Shown piece after piece: positions 17,312 through 26,126 of a stretch of DNA of 34,963 nt (its first letter is position 1; every line of letters begins with the position of its first letter). Below the pieces are notes generated by a model. The model saw only the letters and a program-made list of their open reading frames with translations, made no database searches and was not told the DNA's origin. The translations under genes and the position numbers were made by a program. The stretch is from an uncultured Bacteroidota bacterium (GTDB lineage: Bacteria; Bacteroidota; Rhodothermia; Rhodothermales; UBA10348), in assembly GCA_937876355.1 (NCBI GenBank), contig CALFHN010000019.1:1-34963 (forward strand), given 5' to 3'.

Positions 17312-19198
17312 ATGAAACGATTTTTTTCCATTCTTGTGCTCGCATGCCTAACCACGCCGATTTGGGCGCAGGTAATTCGCCCCATTCCCTACCCTGTAAT
17401 TCCAAATCCGAAGTTTGACCAAGCAGTGGTAAATGGTACTCGATCTGAAGATGGACGGCCTGGTGCATCCTACTGGATGAATCAGACGGATTATACCATT
17501 CATGCGTCTCTCTCTCCTTCTACAAAGATGCTAAGAGGAACGGAAGAAGTAGTGTATACCAACAATTCCCCAGACGACTTACGGACGGTTGTGGTTCACC
17601 TTCACCAGAACCTGCACAAAGAAGGAGTTGTGCGGAATCGAGCTCAAAAACTGACTGGAGGGATAAACCTTTCATTCGTGGCTTTCAACGGAGATGAACT
17701 CCTCGAGCGGTCCTCTTCACGCGACATCGGGTACAGAATTAATGGAACCCGGATGTATGTCACCCTGCCGACTCCCATAAAGCCAGGAGCCAGTGCAAAA
17801 TTTGCTTTTTCTTGGACGTTTGAAGTTCCTGAAGCCGGCGCGCCTCGAATCGGACAAGACGGGGAAATATTTTTTGTTGGGTATTGGTTTCCTCAAATGG
17901 CCGTATACGATGACGTAAGTGGATGGAAAGCCGATGCTTACATGGGAAACGGTGAGTTTTACGCCGATTTCGGCTCCTACACTGTAAGCTTGACCGTACC
18001 AGAACAGTTTGTTATTGGGGCAACAGGAAATTTGATTAACGCCGAAGAAGTATTATCTGCACAAACGTTATCTAGGCTTCAGCGAGCCAAGACGACGGAC
18101 GATATTGTGCGCGTAGTCACAGCTGACGACCGAGGTAAGGCAACCAAATCGAGTCCAACTGGAACACTGACGTGGAAGTTTAAAGCAGATAAGGTTCGCG
18201 ATTTTGCCTTTGGAACCTCTGACAAGTACTTATGGGACGCTACTAGAGCGAAAGTTGAGGGATCATATAAGGATATTTTCGCATTTTATCGTCCAGAAAT
18301 GGCTGTTTGGGCCCGTTCCGCAGAATTTGCCCGATTTACGATTGAATATCTTTCCAAGATGTTATTGCCTTATCCCTACCCGCACATGACCACTGCGGAA
18401 GGCGTTATCGGTGGCGGGATGGAATTCCCCATGATTACTCATATTGGCGGAGGGCGTAATGATCAAGGTCTCTTCGGCGTCACCTTCCATGAAATTGGGC
18501 ATATGTGGTTTCCAATGATCGTAGCCCAAGACGAAAAAGAATTCACCTGGATGGACGAAGGACTTACCTCGTATAACACATCAGAAGGCTCTGCTGAATT
18601 CTGGAGCCAAGACTCTTGGGCTCCTGAAAGGCAAGGTTATTACCGAATTGCCGGTACGGGCGACGAAGTCGAACCGATGCGTCACGGAGACCAATACCCA
18701 CTCGATGGTGGAGCCAGAGGCCTTGCTTCCTATAACAAACCAGCGGTTGCTCTTAATGCCTTACGCGGAATCGTAGGCCAAGAACGCTTTTCCAAGGCCT
18801 ATAAGGAATATGCAAACCGATGGGCTTTCAAGCATCCTCAGCCCTATGACCTATTCAACACCTTCAACGACGTACTTGGAAAGGATTACGATTGGTTCTG
18901 GACAACCATGTTTTTTACGACGTGGACATTAGATCAGGCAATTGCGAAAGTAGAAGAGACCAATACCTCCATTACGGTGACTGTAGAAGACCTTGGCCTT
19001 TCGCCGTTTCCATCCCCAGTAACTGTGACATACGCCAACGGTGAAACCGTGACCGCTTCCGTTCCGGTTTCGGAGTGGTTATCTGGTAAAAGATCGGCGA
19101 CATTAAAATTTAAAGCGGGTGCCATAACAAGAGTTGAGATCGATAAAGGCCAGTTTTTACCAGATGTTGATCGAAAAAACAACGTGTGGGAAAAATAG
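17312..19198 (+). CDS. M1 family metallopeptidase (exported)
   Basis: 628 residues with a signal peptide ('MKRFFSILVLACLTTPIWAQ'). The zinc site is complete: HEIGH with His393, Glu394 and His397, and the third ligand Glu416 in 'WMDEG' (HExxH-x18-E). An upstream 'GGGMEFP' at about 366-372 corresponds to the GxMEN-type exopeptidase motif of aminopeptidases, here with F in place of N. The N-terminal part is the beta-saddle domain typical of M1 and the C-terminal 100 residues form a small beta domain. It probably trims peptides from the N-terminus in the periplasm. It is followed 97 nt later by tRNA-Asn. No terminator of its own was seen. Confidence 0.93.
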   Translation: MKRFFSILVLACLTTPIWAQVIRPIPYPVIPNPKFDQAVVNGTRSEDGRPGASYWMNQTDYTIHASLSPSTKMLRGTEEVVYTNNSPDDLRTVVVHLHQNLHKEGVVRNRAQKLTGGINLSFVAFNGDELLERSSSRDIGYRINGTRMYVTLPTPIKPGASAKFAFSWTFEVPEAGAPRIGQDGEIFFVGYWFPQMAVYDDVSGWKADAYMGNGEFYADFGSYTVSLTVPEQFVIGATGNLINAEEVLSAQTLSRLQRAKTTDDIVRVVTADDRGKATKSSPTGTLTWKFKADKVRDFAFGTSDKYLWDATRAKVEGSYKDIFAFYRPEMAVWARSAEFARFTIEYLSKMLLPYPYPHMTTAEGVIGGGMEFPMITHIGGGRNDQGLFGVTFHEIGHMWFPMIVAQDEKEFTWMDEGLTSYNTSEGSAEFWSQDSWAPERQGYYRIAGTGDEVEPMRHGDQYPLDGGARGLASYNKPAVALNALRGIVGQERFSKAYKEYANRWAFKHPQPYDLFNTFNDVLGKDYDWFWTTMFFTTWTLDQAIAKVEETNTSITVTVEDLGLSPFPSPVTVTYANGETVTASVPVSEWLSGKRSATLKFKAGAITRVEIDKGQFLPDVDRKNNVWEK

Positions 19199-19295
19199 CT
19201 TTGCAAAGAAATTGAAAACTTAGCAAAAGGACTTGCCCGGATTCCGGGATCACGGTATCTTTCGGGCCGCTCTGGAATTTATTCCATGAGTAGAT

Positions 19296-19367
19296 TCCTC
19301 GGTAGCTCAGTGGTAGAGCATGCGGCTGTTAACCGCAGGGTCGTAGGTTCAAATCCTACCCGGGGAG
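19296..19367 (+). tRNA. tRNA-Asn (anticodon GTT)
   Basis: Complete cloverleaf: acceptor TCCTCGG/CCGGGGA (one T-G pair), D arm GCTC-AGTGGTAG-AGC, anticodon stem TGCGG/CCGCA with loop CTGTTAA giving GTT, variable loop GGGTC, T arm GTAGG-TTCAAAT-CCTAC and discriminator G. The CCA end is not encoded (GCAT follows). Confidence 0.95.
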
Positions 19368-19370
19368 CAT

Positions 19371-19408
19371 TAGAAAGCCCAGGTCACAAATGTGATCTGG
19401 GCTTTCTA
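19371..19408 (+). terminator. Terminator after tRNA-Asn, shared by the facing permease
   Basis: A 16-17 bp stem (AGAAAGCCCAGGTCAC / GTGATCTGGGCTTTCT, one G-T pair) with an AAAT loop and a CTTTCT end. It lies between the tRNA and the convergent permease and could act in both directions. Confidence 0.88.
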
Positions 19409-19459
19409 CGTTTCGGACGTTACGTATCGCACTGTTTGGCTTTTACAGCCAGGTTTGCT

Positions 19460-21874
19460 CTATTCTGATTTCAATGCATAAACAGGATTTGCTTGTGCTG
19501 CTTTGATCGAAGTGTAGCTAATCGTGAGAAACGCGACAATCAGCCCTCCTATCAGTGCAATTGGAAATTGAGCCAAATTTATATCCGTTCTGAATACAAA
19601 ATTTTGAAGCCAACTATTCATCACGAAGTAGGCTAAAGGCCACGCAATCACATTTGCGAGAACGATCCATTTCCCGAAGTCTCTGAAGAGCAGTAGCACA
19701 ATGCCTGAAGCAGAAGCTCCTAATGATTTTCGAATTCCAATCTCTTTTGTTCGTTGTGTAGTTACAAAAGCAGCCAAGCCAAATAGTCCAAGGCAAGCAA
19801 TTAAAACTGCCAGAATGGAAAAAATAATCAGGATTCGGCCCATATCCTGTTCTGCCATATACCGTTCTTGAAATACGGAATCAAAAAACTCGTACTCAAA
19901 CGCCTGCCCATTGGAAACGTTATACCATTCCTCTTCGATTGTACCAATGATGCTCATCAGATCAGCAGAAGAAACTCTCACGGAAAGATTACGACCAGCA
20001 TCTCCCTCTCCCATTGAAACAAAACCAAACGGTTTTATATCGTTTTGAAGAGATTCCACGTGAAAATCTTTCACAACACCGATCACCGTCACAGTACTTT
20101 CTGAAAACATCGGAATCAGCTTCTGCCCCACTGGATTTTCCAGCCCTAAAAGTGCAACTGCGGTTTCATTCAAGACGATTGAAGATTGATCCAAGGGAGT
20201 ATCTGCAGTAAAGTACGTCCCATCAAGCATTTCCAGTTTATAGGTTTCGGCAAATCCTTCGTCGGTACTGTTAGTCCAAATGAGCTTGTTTTCTGTTTCA
20301 GGCTGGCCTTCGGCCCTAAACATATTATCGTTGTTGAGTTCTCCAAACAGACTTGAACTATTTCCCACCGATACCACGGCAGCATTACGAAGCAAATTTT
20401 GCTTGAGCGATTGCAGCCCATTTGGAATATCGTCTGTCTTTTCGACCACGATGACTTGATCGCCTGAAAAGCCCAGATTCGTGTTCTGGATGAATTTAAG
20501 TTGACCGTATACCACGAGGGAAGCGAGCACCAAAATGGCAGAAACTGAATATTGAAAAACGATTAATCCGTTGCGCAATAAGGACTTAGACTTGCCTTTG
20601 GGGCCGCCTCCTTTTAAAACAGCGGCTGGATTAAAGGACGACAGCAAGAAGGCCGGATAACTTCCCGCTACAAAGCCAACGACAATGGCCAATCCAAACA
20701 ATCCCGGAATCACCAACCAATTGTCGAAATACGACAAATCGAGGTTTTTATTTGTGAATGAGTTCATTACCGGTAAGAACACCTGGACCAGTACGAGTGC
20801 GAGTATTACTGAAAGCACGCTTAGGACAATGCTATCGGACATGAACTGAGCAATGAGTTGTCCTCTGCTAGACCCCAATGCCTTGCGCACACCCACTTCC
20901 TTTGCTTTTTGGGATGAAATTGCAGTAGAAAGATTGACGTAGTTAACACAGGCTATTAACAAAATGGCTATGGCGATTCCTCCAAACAGCCAAACATAGA
21001 GGATATTGCCGTTCGTTTCATGCTCTCCGCGGAGCCGTGATCTCAAGTGAATGTCTGTGAGAGGCATAACGAGGTACTCAAATTCTGTACCGCTGGACAT
21101 AATGGCTTCAATAGGCGCATTAAAAAGTTCAGCAATCTCAGGATAGACATGACTAACAACGAGAGCTTTTAACTTCTCTTGAAACGCTTCAGCAGACGTG
21201 CTTGGATTCAGCACGAAGTAGGTTCCAAAATTGTTTTGAGTGGCCCACGACGTACCTCGACTGTTTTCACGGGACGCCATGGATGCCAAAAAATCGTAGT
21301 GAGCATGGGATGCGGCAGGCGCGTCCTTTATGACGCCCGTAACCGTGTAATCCTGCCGGCCATCCATGGATACGACTTTCCCCATCGGATCCTCATCACC
21401 AAAATACTTGTCTGCCATCGACTCCGTAAAAACGATGGTATACGGACTTGTCAGCGCCGTTTTTGAATCACCGACCACAAATGGCATCGTAAAAACGTCA
21501 AATACAGTAGAATCGGCCCAATAGAACCGTTCTTCACTAAAGGCCTTGTCCTCATATCGAAGTACTGGGCTACCTCCTTTGCTAAATCGAGTAGACGCTT
21601 CTACTTCTGGAAATTCGTCAACTAGTCCCCTTGCGACGGGAGCGGATACAACCGCAAAATTTGACTCCGTTCCATCCAGAAAAATATGAAGGCCCATTTT
21701 GTGAATTTGGTCTGCCTTTTCGTGGTGTCGATCATAACTCAGTTCATTTTGAACAAAAAGCCCAATCAATATGAAACAGGAAAGGCCGAGTGCCAATCCT
21801 CCCACATTTAGCAATGAAAAGCCTTTTTTAGCAGAAAGATTTCGAAGAGATGTTTGGAGAAGACTTTTCAACAT
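19460..21874 (-). CDS. ABC transporter permease, MacB/FtsX type, two-module
   Basis: 804 residues with the same architecture as the gene at 1024-3441: an N-terminal helix at about 20-43 ('GGLALGLSCFILIGLFVQNE'), a MacB periplasmic domain, three helices at about 290-415, one helix at about 435-455, a second periplasmic domain, and a C-terminal FtsX module at about 675-800. Coupling motifs 'KEVGVRKALGSS' and 'KEIGIRKSLGAS'. It ends 'NPVYALKSE'. Also orphan: no ATPase nearby. The two permeases are clearly paralogous in layout but differ widely in sequence, so they are not a recent duplication. Its promoter region is shared with the divergent SSS symporter. Confidence 0.9.
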   Translation of the reverse strand: MLKSLLQTSLRNLSAKKGFSLLNVGGLALGLSCFILIGLFVQNELSYDRHHEKADQIHKMGLHIFLDGTESNFAVVSAPVARGLVDEFPEVEASTRFSKGGSPVLRYEDKAFSEERFYWADSTVFDVFTMPFVVGDSKTALTSPYTIVFTESMADKYFGDEDPMGKVVSMDGRQDYTVTGVIKDAPAASHAHYDFLASMASRENSRGTSWATQNNFGTYFVLNPSTSAEAFQEKLKALVVSHVYPEIAELFNAPIEAIMSSGTEFEYLVMPLTDIHLRSRLRGEHETNGNILYVWLFGGIAIAILLIACVNYVNLSTAISSQKAKEVGVRKALGSSRGQLIAQFMSDSIVLSVLSVILALVLVQVFLPVMNSFTNKNLDLSYFDNWLVIPGLFGLAIVVGFVAGSYPAFLLSSFNPAAVLKGGGPKGKSKSLLRNGLIVFQYSVSAILVLASLVVYGQLKFIQNTNLGFSGDQVIVVEKTDDIPNGLQSLKQNLLRNAAVVSVGNSSSLFGELNNDNMFRAEGQPETENKLIWTNSTDEGFAETYKLEMLDGTYFTADTPLDQSSIVLNETAVALLGLENPVGQKLIPMFSESTVTVIGVVKDFHVESLQNDIKPFGFVSMGEGDAGRNLSVRVSSADLMSIIGTIEEEWYNVSNGQAFEYEFFDSVFQERYMAEQDMGRILIIFSILAVLIACLGLFGLAAFVTTQRTKEIGIRKSLGASASGIVLLLFRDFGKWIVLANVIAWPLAYFVMNSWLQNFVFRTDINLAQFPIALIGGLIVAFLTISYTSIKAAQANPVYALKSE

Positions 21875-22067
21875 GTGATCTGGCGACCGATTTAGGTAGG
21901 CTTTCGTTATGCCGACTACACGTTGAAATGGGGGGTTTTGTTACATATGGGCGACGTAGGCTTTCCGTGATCACCGAAAAGCCCAAATGAACATCTCGAC
22001 TCGCGTTTATAATTAACGTGCCCTAGGCCCAATTCTCTTCTTCCAATGGTCTTTATCGTTTTTGTTT

Positions 22068-22107
22068 TTTCAAGCTGTTTCATGCGTTTTCATGCGTTTT
22101 CAAGCGA
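22068..22107. repeat. Four 10-nt tandem units in a divergent promoter region
   Basis: TTTCAAGCTG, TTTCATGCGT, TTTCATGCGT and TTTCAAGCGA follow each other without gaps. The 10-nt period is close to one DNA turn. The array is 67 nt before the SSS symporter start and could be a regulator-binding array. The 299 nt between the permease and the symporter contain no gene. Confidence 0.6.
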
Positions 22108-22173
22108 ATGTTTCCGTTTCCTCACATTACATTCATGTATTGAATATTCCTGAACCTCTCAAAAACGCTCAGC

Positions 22174-23784
22174 ATGTACTTTTCAACCCTCGATTATGTC
22201 GTGTTCGCACTTTATGGTGCGGTCATCATTGGGCTCGGACTCTGGGTATCTCGTGAAAAGGATGGTCACGAGAAAAACACGAGCGATTATTTTTTAGCTG
22301 GTAAATCGCTTCCATGGTGGGCCGTCGGGGCTTCGCTTATTGCAAGCAACATATCTGCTGAGCAATTTATAGGCATGTCGGGTTCTGGTTTTCGAGTGGG
22401 ATTGGCTATTGCATCGTACGAATGGATGGCAGCCATCACCTTGCTGGTAATTGCTTACTTCTTCCTCCCGATTTATCTAGAAAAAGGCATTTTCACAATG
22501 CCACAGTTTCTCGAAAAACGATATGACTCGAGGGTTAGGACTCTTTTGGCCGTGTTTTGGCTGTTGGTCTATGTGTTCATCAACCTAACCAGTGTGCTCT
22601 ACCTTGGAGCATTGGCGCTCGAAGGCATAATGGGCGTTCCCCTATGGACCGGAATATTTTGTCTCGCTCTTTTCTCGGCTGTGTATAGTATTTATGGGGG
22701 ATTGAAAGCGGTTGCCTTTACCGACGTCGTTCAAGTTGTGGTGCTGGTCGGTGGCGGTCTATTGACCACGTATTTAGCGCTAGATGCTTACGGCGCAGGG
22801 TCTGGATTTTTAGCCGGATTTATGAAATTGATCAATGAAGTCCCAGGGCACTTCAATATGATCTTGTTTCCGGGTGAACTGACCTATCCCGAAATTGAAG
22901 CCGGACAAACGGTGATGAAAGATGCGTATCAATTGCTGCCAGGCCTAGGCGTTTTGCTGGGCGGAATGTGGGTTGCCAACCTATTCTATTGGGGATGTAA
23001 TCAGTACATCATTCAGCGTGCCCTTGCAGCAAAAAGCATAAAAGAGGCTCAGCGTGGACTAGCATTCGCTGGTTATCTCAAGCTCCTCCTTCCGCTTATT
23101 GTTGTAATCCCTGGAATCGTGGCATATGCGCTAAACGCGCCCATTGAACGCGGAGACCAAGCGTACCCTTGGCTCCTGGCAACCTACGTTGGGCCCGGCC
23201 TCCGAGGATTGGCCTTTGCTGCCCTCGCCGCTGCAATTGTATCCTCATTGGCTTCCATGATGAATTCAACTGCCACCATCTTTACGATGGACCTTTACAA
23301 AAACCTAATTGACAAAGAGGCTAGCGAACGGAAATTGGTTAAGGTTGGCCGCATCGTTGGAATGGTAGCCATCATTATCGGGGCGTTGTTGGCTCCGCAG
23401 TTGTCTGCCCTTGATCAGGCCTTTCAATACATTCAAGAATACACGGGCTTTATTAGCCCAGGAGTTCTGGCCATTTTCATGCTAGGCCTATTTTGGAAAA
23501 AAGCGACTCCAAATGCTGCCTTGTTTACAGCCCTACTCAGTATTCCGATGTCGGCAGGCATGAAAATCCTGGCACCGGCCGTCCCCTTTATAAACAGAAT
23601 GGGATATGTGTTTGTCCTCTCTGTTTTACTCATTGTGGTCATATCTCTGATTGAAGGAAAAGGCAAAGATCATGAAAAAGGTGTTGACTTAGCCAGTTCC
23701 AGAGCAGAATCTGATTCCGTATTTAATGGGTTGGCCTTTGGCATATTGGGCATTACGGCTGCGCTGTACCTGATTTTCTGGTAA
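22174..23784 (+). CDS. Sodium:solute symporter (SSS/SLC5 family), SGLT-like
   Basis: 536 residues with about 14 hydrophobic segments. The early signature 'YFLAGKSLPWWAVGASLIAS' followed by 'NISAEQFIGMSGSGF' is characteristic of SGLT-like members, as is 'YSIYGGLKAVAFTDVVQ' in the middle and 'SSLASMMNSTATIFTMDLYK' (the late Na2-site helix with S-T). The family takes up sugars, inositol or similar solutes with Na+; the substrate is not readable from sequence. The start at 22174 places the first helix ('LDYVVFALYGAVIIGLGLWV') close to the N-terminus, as is usual. It is divergent from the permease, with tandem 10-nt units in the interval. Confidence 0.92.
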   Translation: MYFSTLDYVVFALYGAVIIGLGLWVSREKDGHEKNTSDYFLAGKSLPWWAVGASLIASNISAEQFIGMSGSGFRVGLAIASYEWMAAITLLVIAYFFLPIYLEKGIFTMPQFLEKRYDSRVRTLLAVFWLLVYVFINLTSVLYLGALALEGIMGVPLWTGIFCLALFSAVYSIYGGLKAVAFTDVVQVVVLVGGGLLTTYLALDAYGAGSGFLAGFMKLINEVPGHFNMILFPGELTYPEIEAGQTVMKDAYQLLPGLGVLLGGMWVANLFYWGCNQYIIQRALAAKSIKEAQRGLAFAGYLKLLLPLIVVIPGIVAYALNAPIERGDQAYPWLLATYVGPGLRGLAFAALAAAIVSSLASMMNSTATIFTMDLYKNLIDKEASERKLVKVGRIVGMVAIIIGALLAPQLSALDQAFQYIQEYTGFISPGVLAIFMLGLFWKKATPNAALFTALLSIPMSAGMKILAPAVPFINRMGYVFVLSVLLIVVISLIEGKGKDHEKGVDLASSRAESDSVFNGLAFGILGITAALYLIFW

Positions 23785-23912
23785 ATCTATTCTCGCGCAA
23801 TCAGCTCTTCACTATCGGTCCTATAGAATCCGTGTAGCCAGCTATTAGGAAGCAACTAGTTTTAAGATTAAACTGTCTTGTTTTCGATTTTAGCATCTAT
23901 TCGGGCACGTTA

Positions 23913-25793
23913 GTGAAATACTTTATTCGACTATCCTCGTTCGTTTTGGCCGTCTTGTTTGGAACAGGATGTGGCCAGAATGAGACCTCTTATCTCGAGG
24001 CCAACTACACCAAAATGGAAGTTTCCATCCCCATGAGGGATGGCGCCAACTTGTTTGCCACTGTTTATGTCCCCCGCGACACTACGCAGACTTATCCGTT
24101 TCTAATTAAACGCACTCCGTACAGTTCAGGCCCATATGAAGCGGGGGTATATCCGAACGACGTTGGGCCTGGAGGATCGCCTCGGTTCTTGGAAGAGGGT
24201 TACATCTTCGTAAATCAAGACGTTCGCGGACGTTTCATGTCGGAAGGCTCATTTTTAAATATGACTCCGAACTACCCAGGAAACGAGCCTGGAACGCCCG
24301 TCGATGAAAGCAGTGACACATTTGACACGGTCGAATGGCTGTTAGCTAACATTAAGCATAACAATGGAAAAGTTGGCCTCTGGGGCATTTCTTACCCAGG
24401 TTTTTACGCCGCAGCTAGTATAGTGGATACCCACCCTGCCATAAAAGCCTCCTCTCCTCAAGCTCCCATTGGAGACTGGTTCGTGGGCGATGACTTCCAT
24501 CATAACGGCGCGTTCAACCTTCAAGATGGATTCCGGTTTTTTTACAATTTTGACCACGTTGAAAATACGCCAACTACGGCACGCCGCGAACCGATCGACT
24601 TTGGGTCCGACGATGCCTACCAGTTTTTCCTTGATCTGGGACCGCTTAAAAATGCCAACGAGCGCTATTACCACAACACCATCCCCACCTGGGATTCGTT
24701 AATGCAACATGGCACCTACGATAGCTACTGGCAAAGCCGTAACATCATCCCACACATGAAAAATGTGACAGCCAGCGTGATGACCGTAGCGGGATTGTAT
24801 GACGCTGAAGACCCCCACGGTCCGATTGGCATCTACCACTCCACGGAGGCTAACAACCCAGGGATTAACAACACGTTGGTACTCGGACCCTGGTTTCATG
24901 GCGGCTGGGTTCGGTCTACGGGCGCCTTTCTGGGAAATGTGTCCTTTGAAACGGAAGCTTCTACGTACTATCAGGAAAATATTGACCTCTCGTTTTTCAA
25001 TTATTATTTGAAAGACAAAGGCACACTCGACCTGCCAGAGGTCATGGCCTATGGTTCAGGAAATAATAAATGGTTCGAATTCAGTGCGTGGCCGCCTACA
25101 GAATCGACACCCTTGTCATTTTATCTGGGTGATGATGGACGGTTGAGCACTGAAGTCCCTCAGGCAGACGCAAGTGACATGTATGTGAGTGATCCGGCGA
25201 ATCCAGTTCCGTACACCGGTGAAAAAACGCTTCGACGTACCCGGGAGTTTATGGTCGAAGATCAGCGATTTGTTACTGGTCGAGAAGACGTTTTGGTCTA
25301 CCGATCAGACGTTTTAACGGAAGATTTCACCTTTGCCGGGCCTGTTTCGGTTGAGTTGTTTGTGGAATCCACTGGCACAGATGCCGATTTTGTGGTCAAA
25401 GTGATTGATGAATACCCCGAAGATGCTCCTGAATGGCAAGAAAGTGCCGAAAAATACCTTCCGGACGCGCCTATGGCGGGTTATCAGATGATGGTACGCG
25501 GTGAAGTGTTCAGGGCAAAATTCCGAAATAGCTTTGAGTTTCCAGAGCCCCTTGTTCCTGGTGAAGTGGCGCGCGTTGCTTACGATACCCCGGACATACT
25601 CCATACGTTTAAGGCTGGACACCGAATTATGGTGCACGTTCAGAGTAGCTATTTTCCTTACATCGACCGCAACCCGCAGACGTTTGTAGATATCTACAAT
25701 GCGGATGAAAGCGACTTTCAAGCGGCTACGCAGACCATACACCGCTCGGCTCAGTATCCTTCGCGAATAACCATGCGAATGCTGGATCAATAA
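23913..25793 (+). CDS. CocE/NonD family hydrolase, exported lipoprotein
   Basis: 626 residues from a GTG start. A lipoprotein signal ends in 'LFGTGC' (Cys20). The hydrolase has 'MRDGANLFATVYVPRD' and 'VNQDVRGRFMSEGSF', as in CocE and X-Pro dipeptidyl-peptidase-like (S15) proteins. The nucleophile is Ser160 in 'GISYPG', the acid Asp is probably in 'GLYDAEDPHGP', and the His in 'GPWFHGGW'. The C-terminal domain (about 440-620) is the jelly-roll typical of the family. Length fits. It is probably an acyl-hydrolase or dipeptidyl peptidase; family members also hydrolyse esters and beta-lactam side chains. It has its own terminator 92 nt downstream. Confidence 0.92.
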   Translation: MKYFIRLSSFVLAVLFGTGCGQNETSYLEANYTKMEVSIPMRDGANLFATVYVPRDTTQTYPFLIKRTPYSSGPYEAGVYPNDVGPGGSPRFLEEGYIFVNQDVRGRFMSEGSFLNMTPNYPGNEPGTPVDESSDTFDTVEWLLANIKHNNGKVGLWGISYPGFYAAASIVDTHPAIKASSPQAPIGDWFVGDDFHHNGAFNLQDGFRFFYNFDHVENTPTTARREPIDFGSDDAYQFFLDLGPLKNANERYYHNTIPTWDSLMQHGTYDSYWQSRNIIPHMKNVTASVMTVAGLYDAEDPHGPIGIYHSTEANNPGINNTLVLGPWFHGGWVRSTGAFLGNVSFETEASTYYQENIDLSFFNYYLKDKGTLDLPEVMAYGSGNNKWFEFSAWPPTESTPLSFYLGDDGRLSTEVPQADASDMYVSDPANPVPYTGEKTLRRTREFMVEDQRFVTGREDVLVYRSDVLTEDFTFAGPVSVELFVESTGTDADFVVKVIDEYPEDAPEWQESAEKYLPDAPMAGYQMMVRGEVFRAKFRNSFEFPEPLVPGEVARVAYDTPDILHTFKAGHRIMVHVQSSYFPYIDRNPQTFVDIYNADESDFQAATQTIHRSAQYPSRITMRMLDQ

Positions 25794-25885
25794 TGCACCG
25801 CATGAGAGAATGCGCCGAGGTGGTCTTTGACTAGGCCCTTATAAGGGTTGAAAAGCGGTTTGACCGTTTGGTTTTAAAATGATTG

Positions 25886-25922
25886 GGGTGGGGTGATCTT
25901 TCAGATCACCCCACCCTTTTTT
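25886..25922 (+). terminator. Strong terminator after the CocE-like gene
   Basis: A perfect 14-bp stem (GGGTGGGGTGATCT / AGATCACCCCACCC) with a TTC loop is followed by six T. An open frame reading through it begins inside this hairpin, so that frame's first Met is not the true start of the next gene. Confidence 0.94.
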
Positions 25923-26126
25923 GTTTGGCCCGGCAACGGCAAAGAAAGACGTTTTCAATTTCTTTCAGCTCGCGTGATCCCGTCTGGACGGAAAAGTCGT
26001 ATTCTTGGTAGAAGGCGCGTGTTTACGCGCCAAATCCAGCAGTTAATCGGCCCTACCATGACGGAAATAGGCAAAAAACAGCAAACGGGCACCCTTTCCC
26101 GATCAGGAAATCGATTCCATATCTCG

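Noticed and set aside
19286..19468. Plus-strand open frame over tRNA-Asn
   Set aside because: It lies on the tRNA and its terminator; no protein-coding signal.
25893..26126. Upstream extension of the collapsed kinase
   Set aside because: It starts inside a strong terminator hairpin of the preceding gene and has no signal peptide; the ATG at 26127 begins a good signal.
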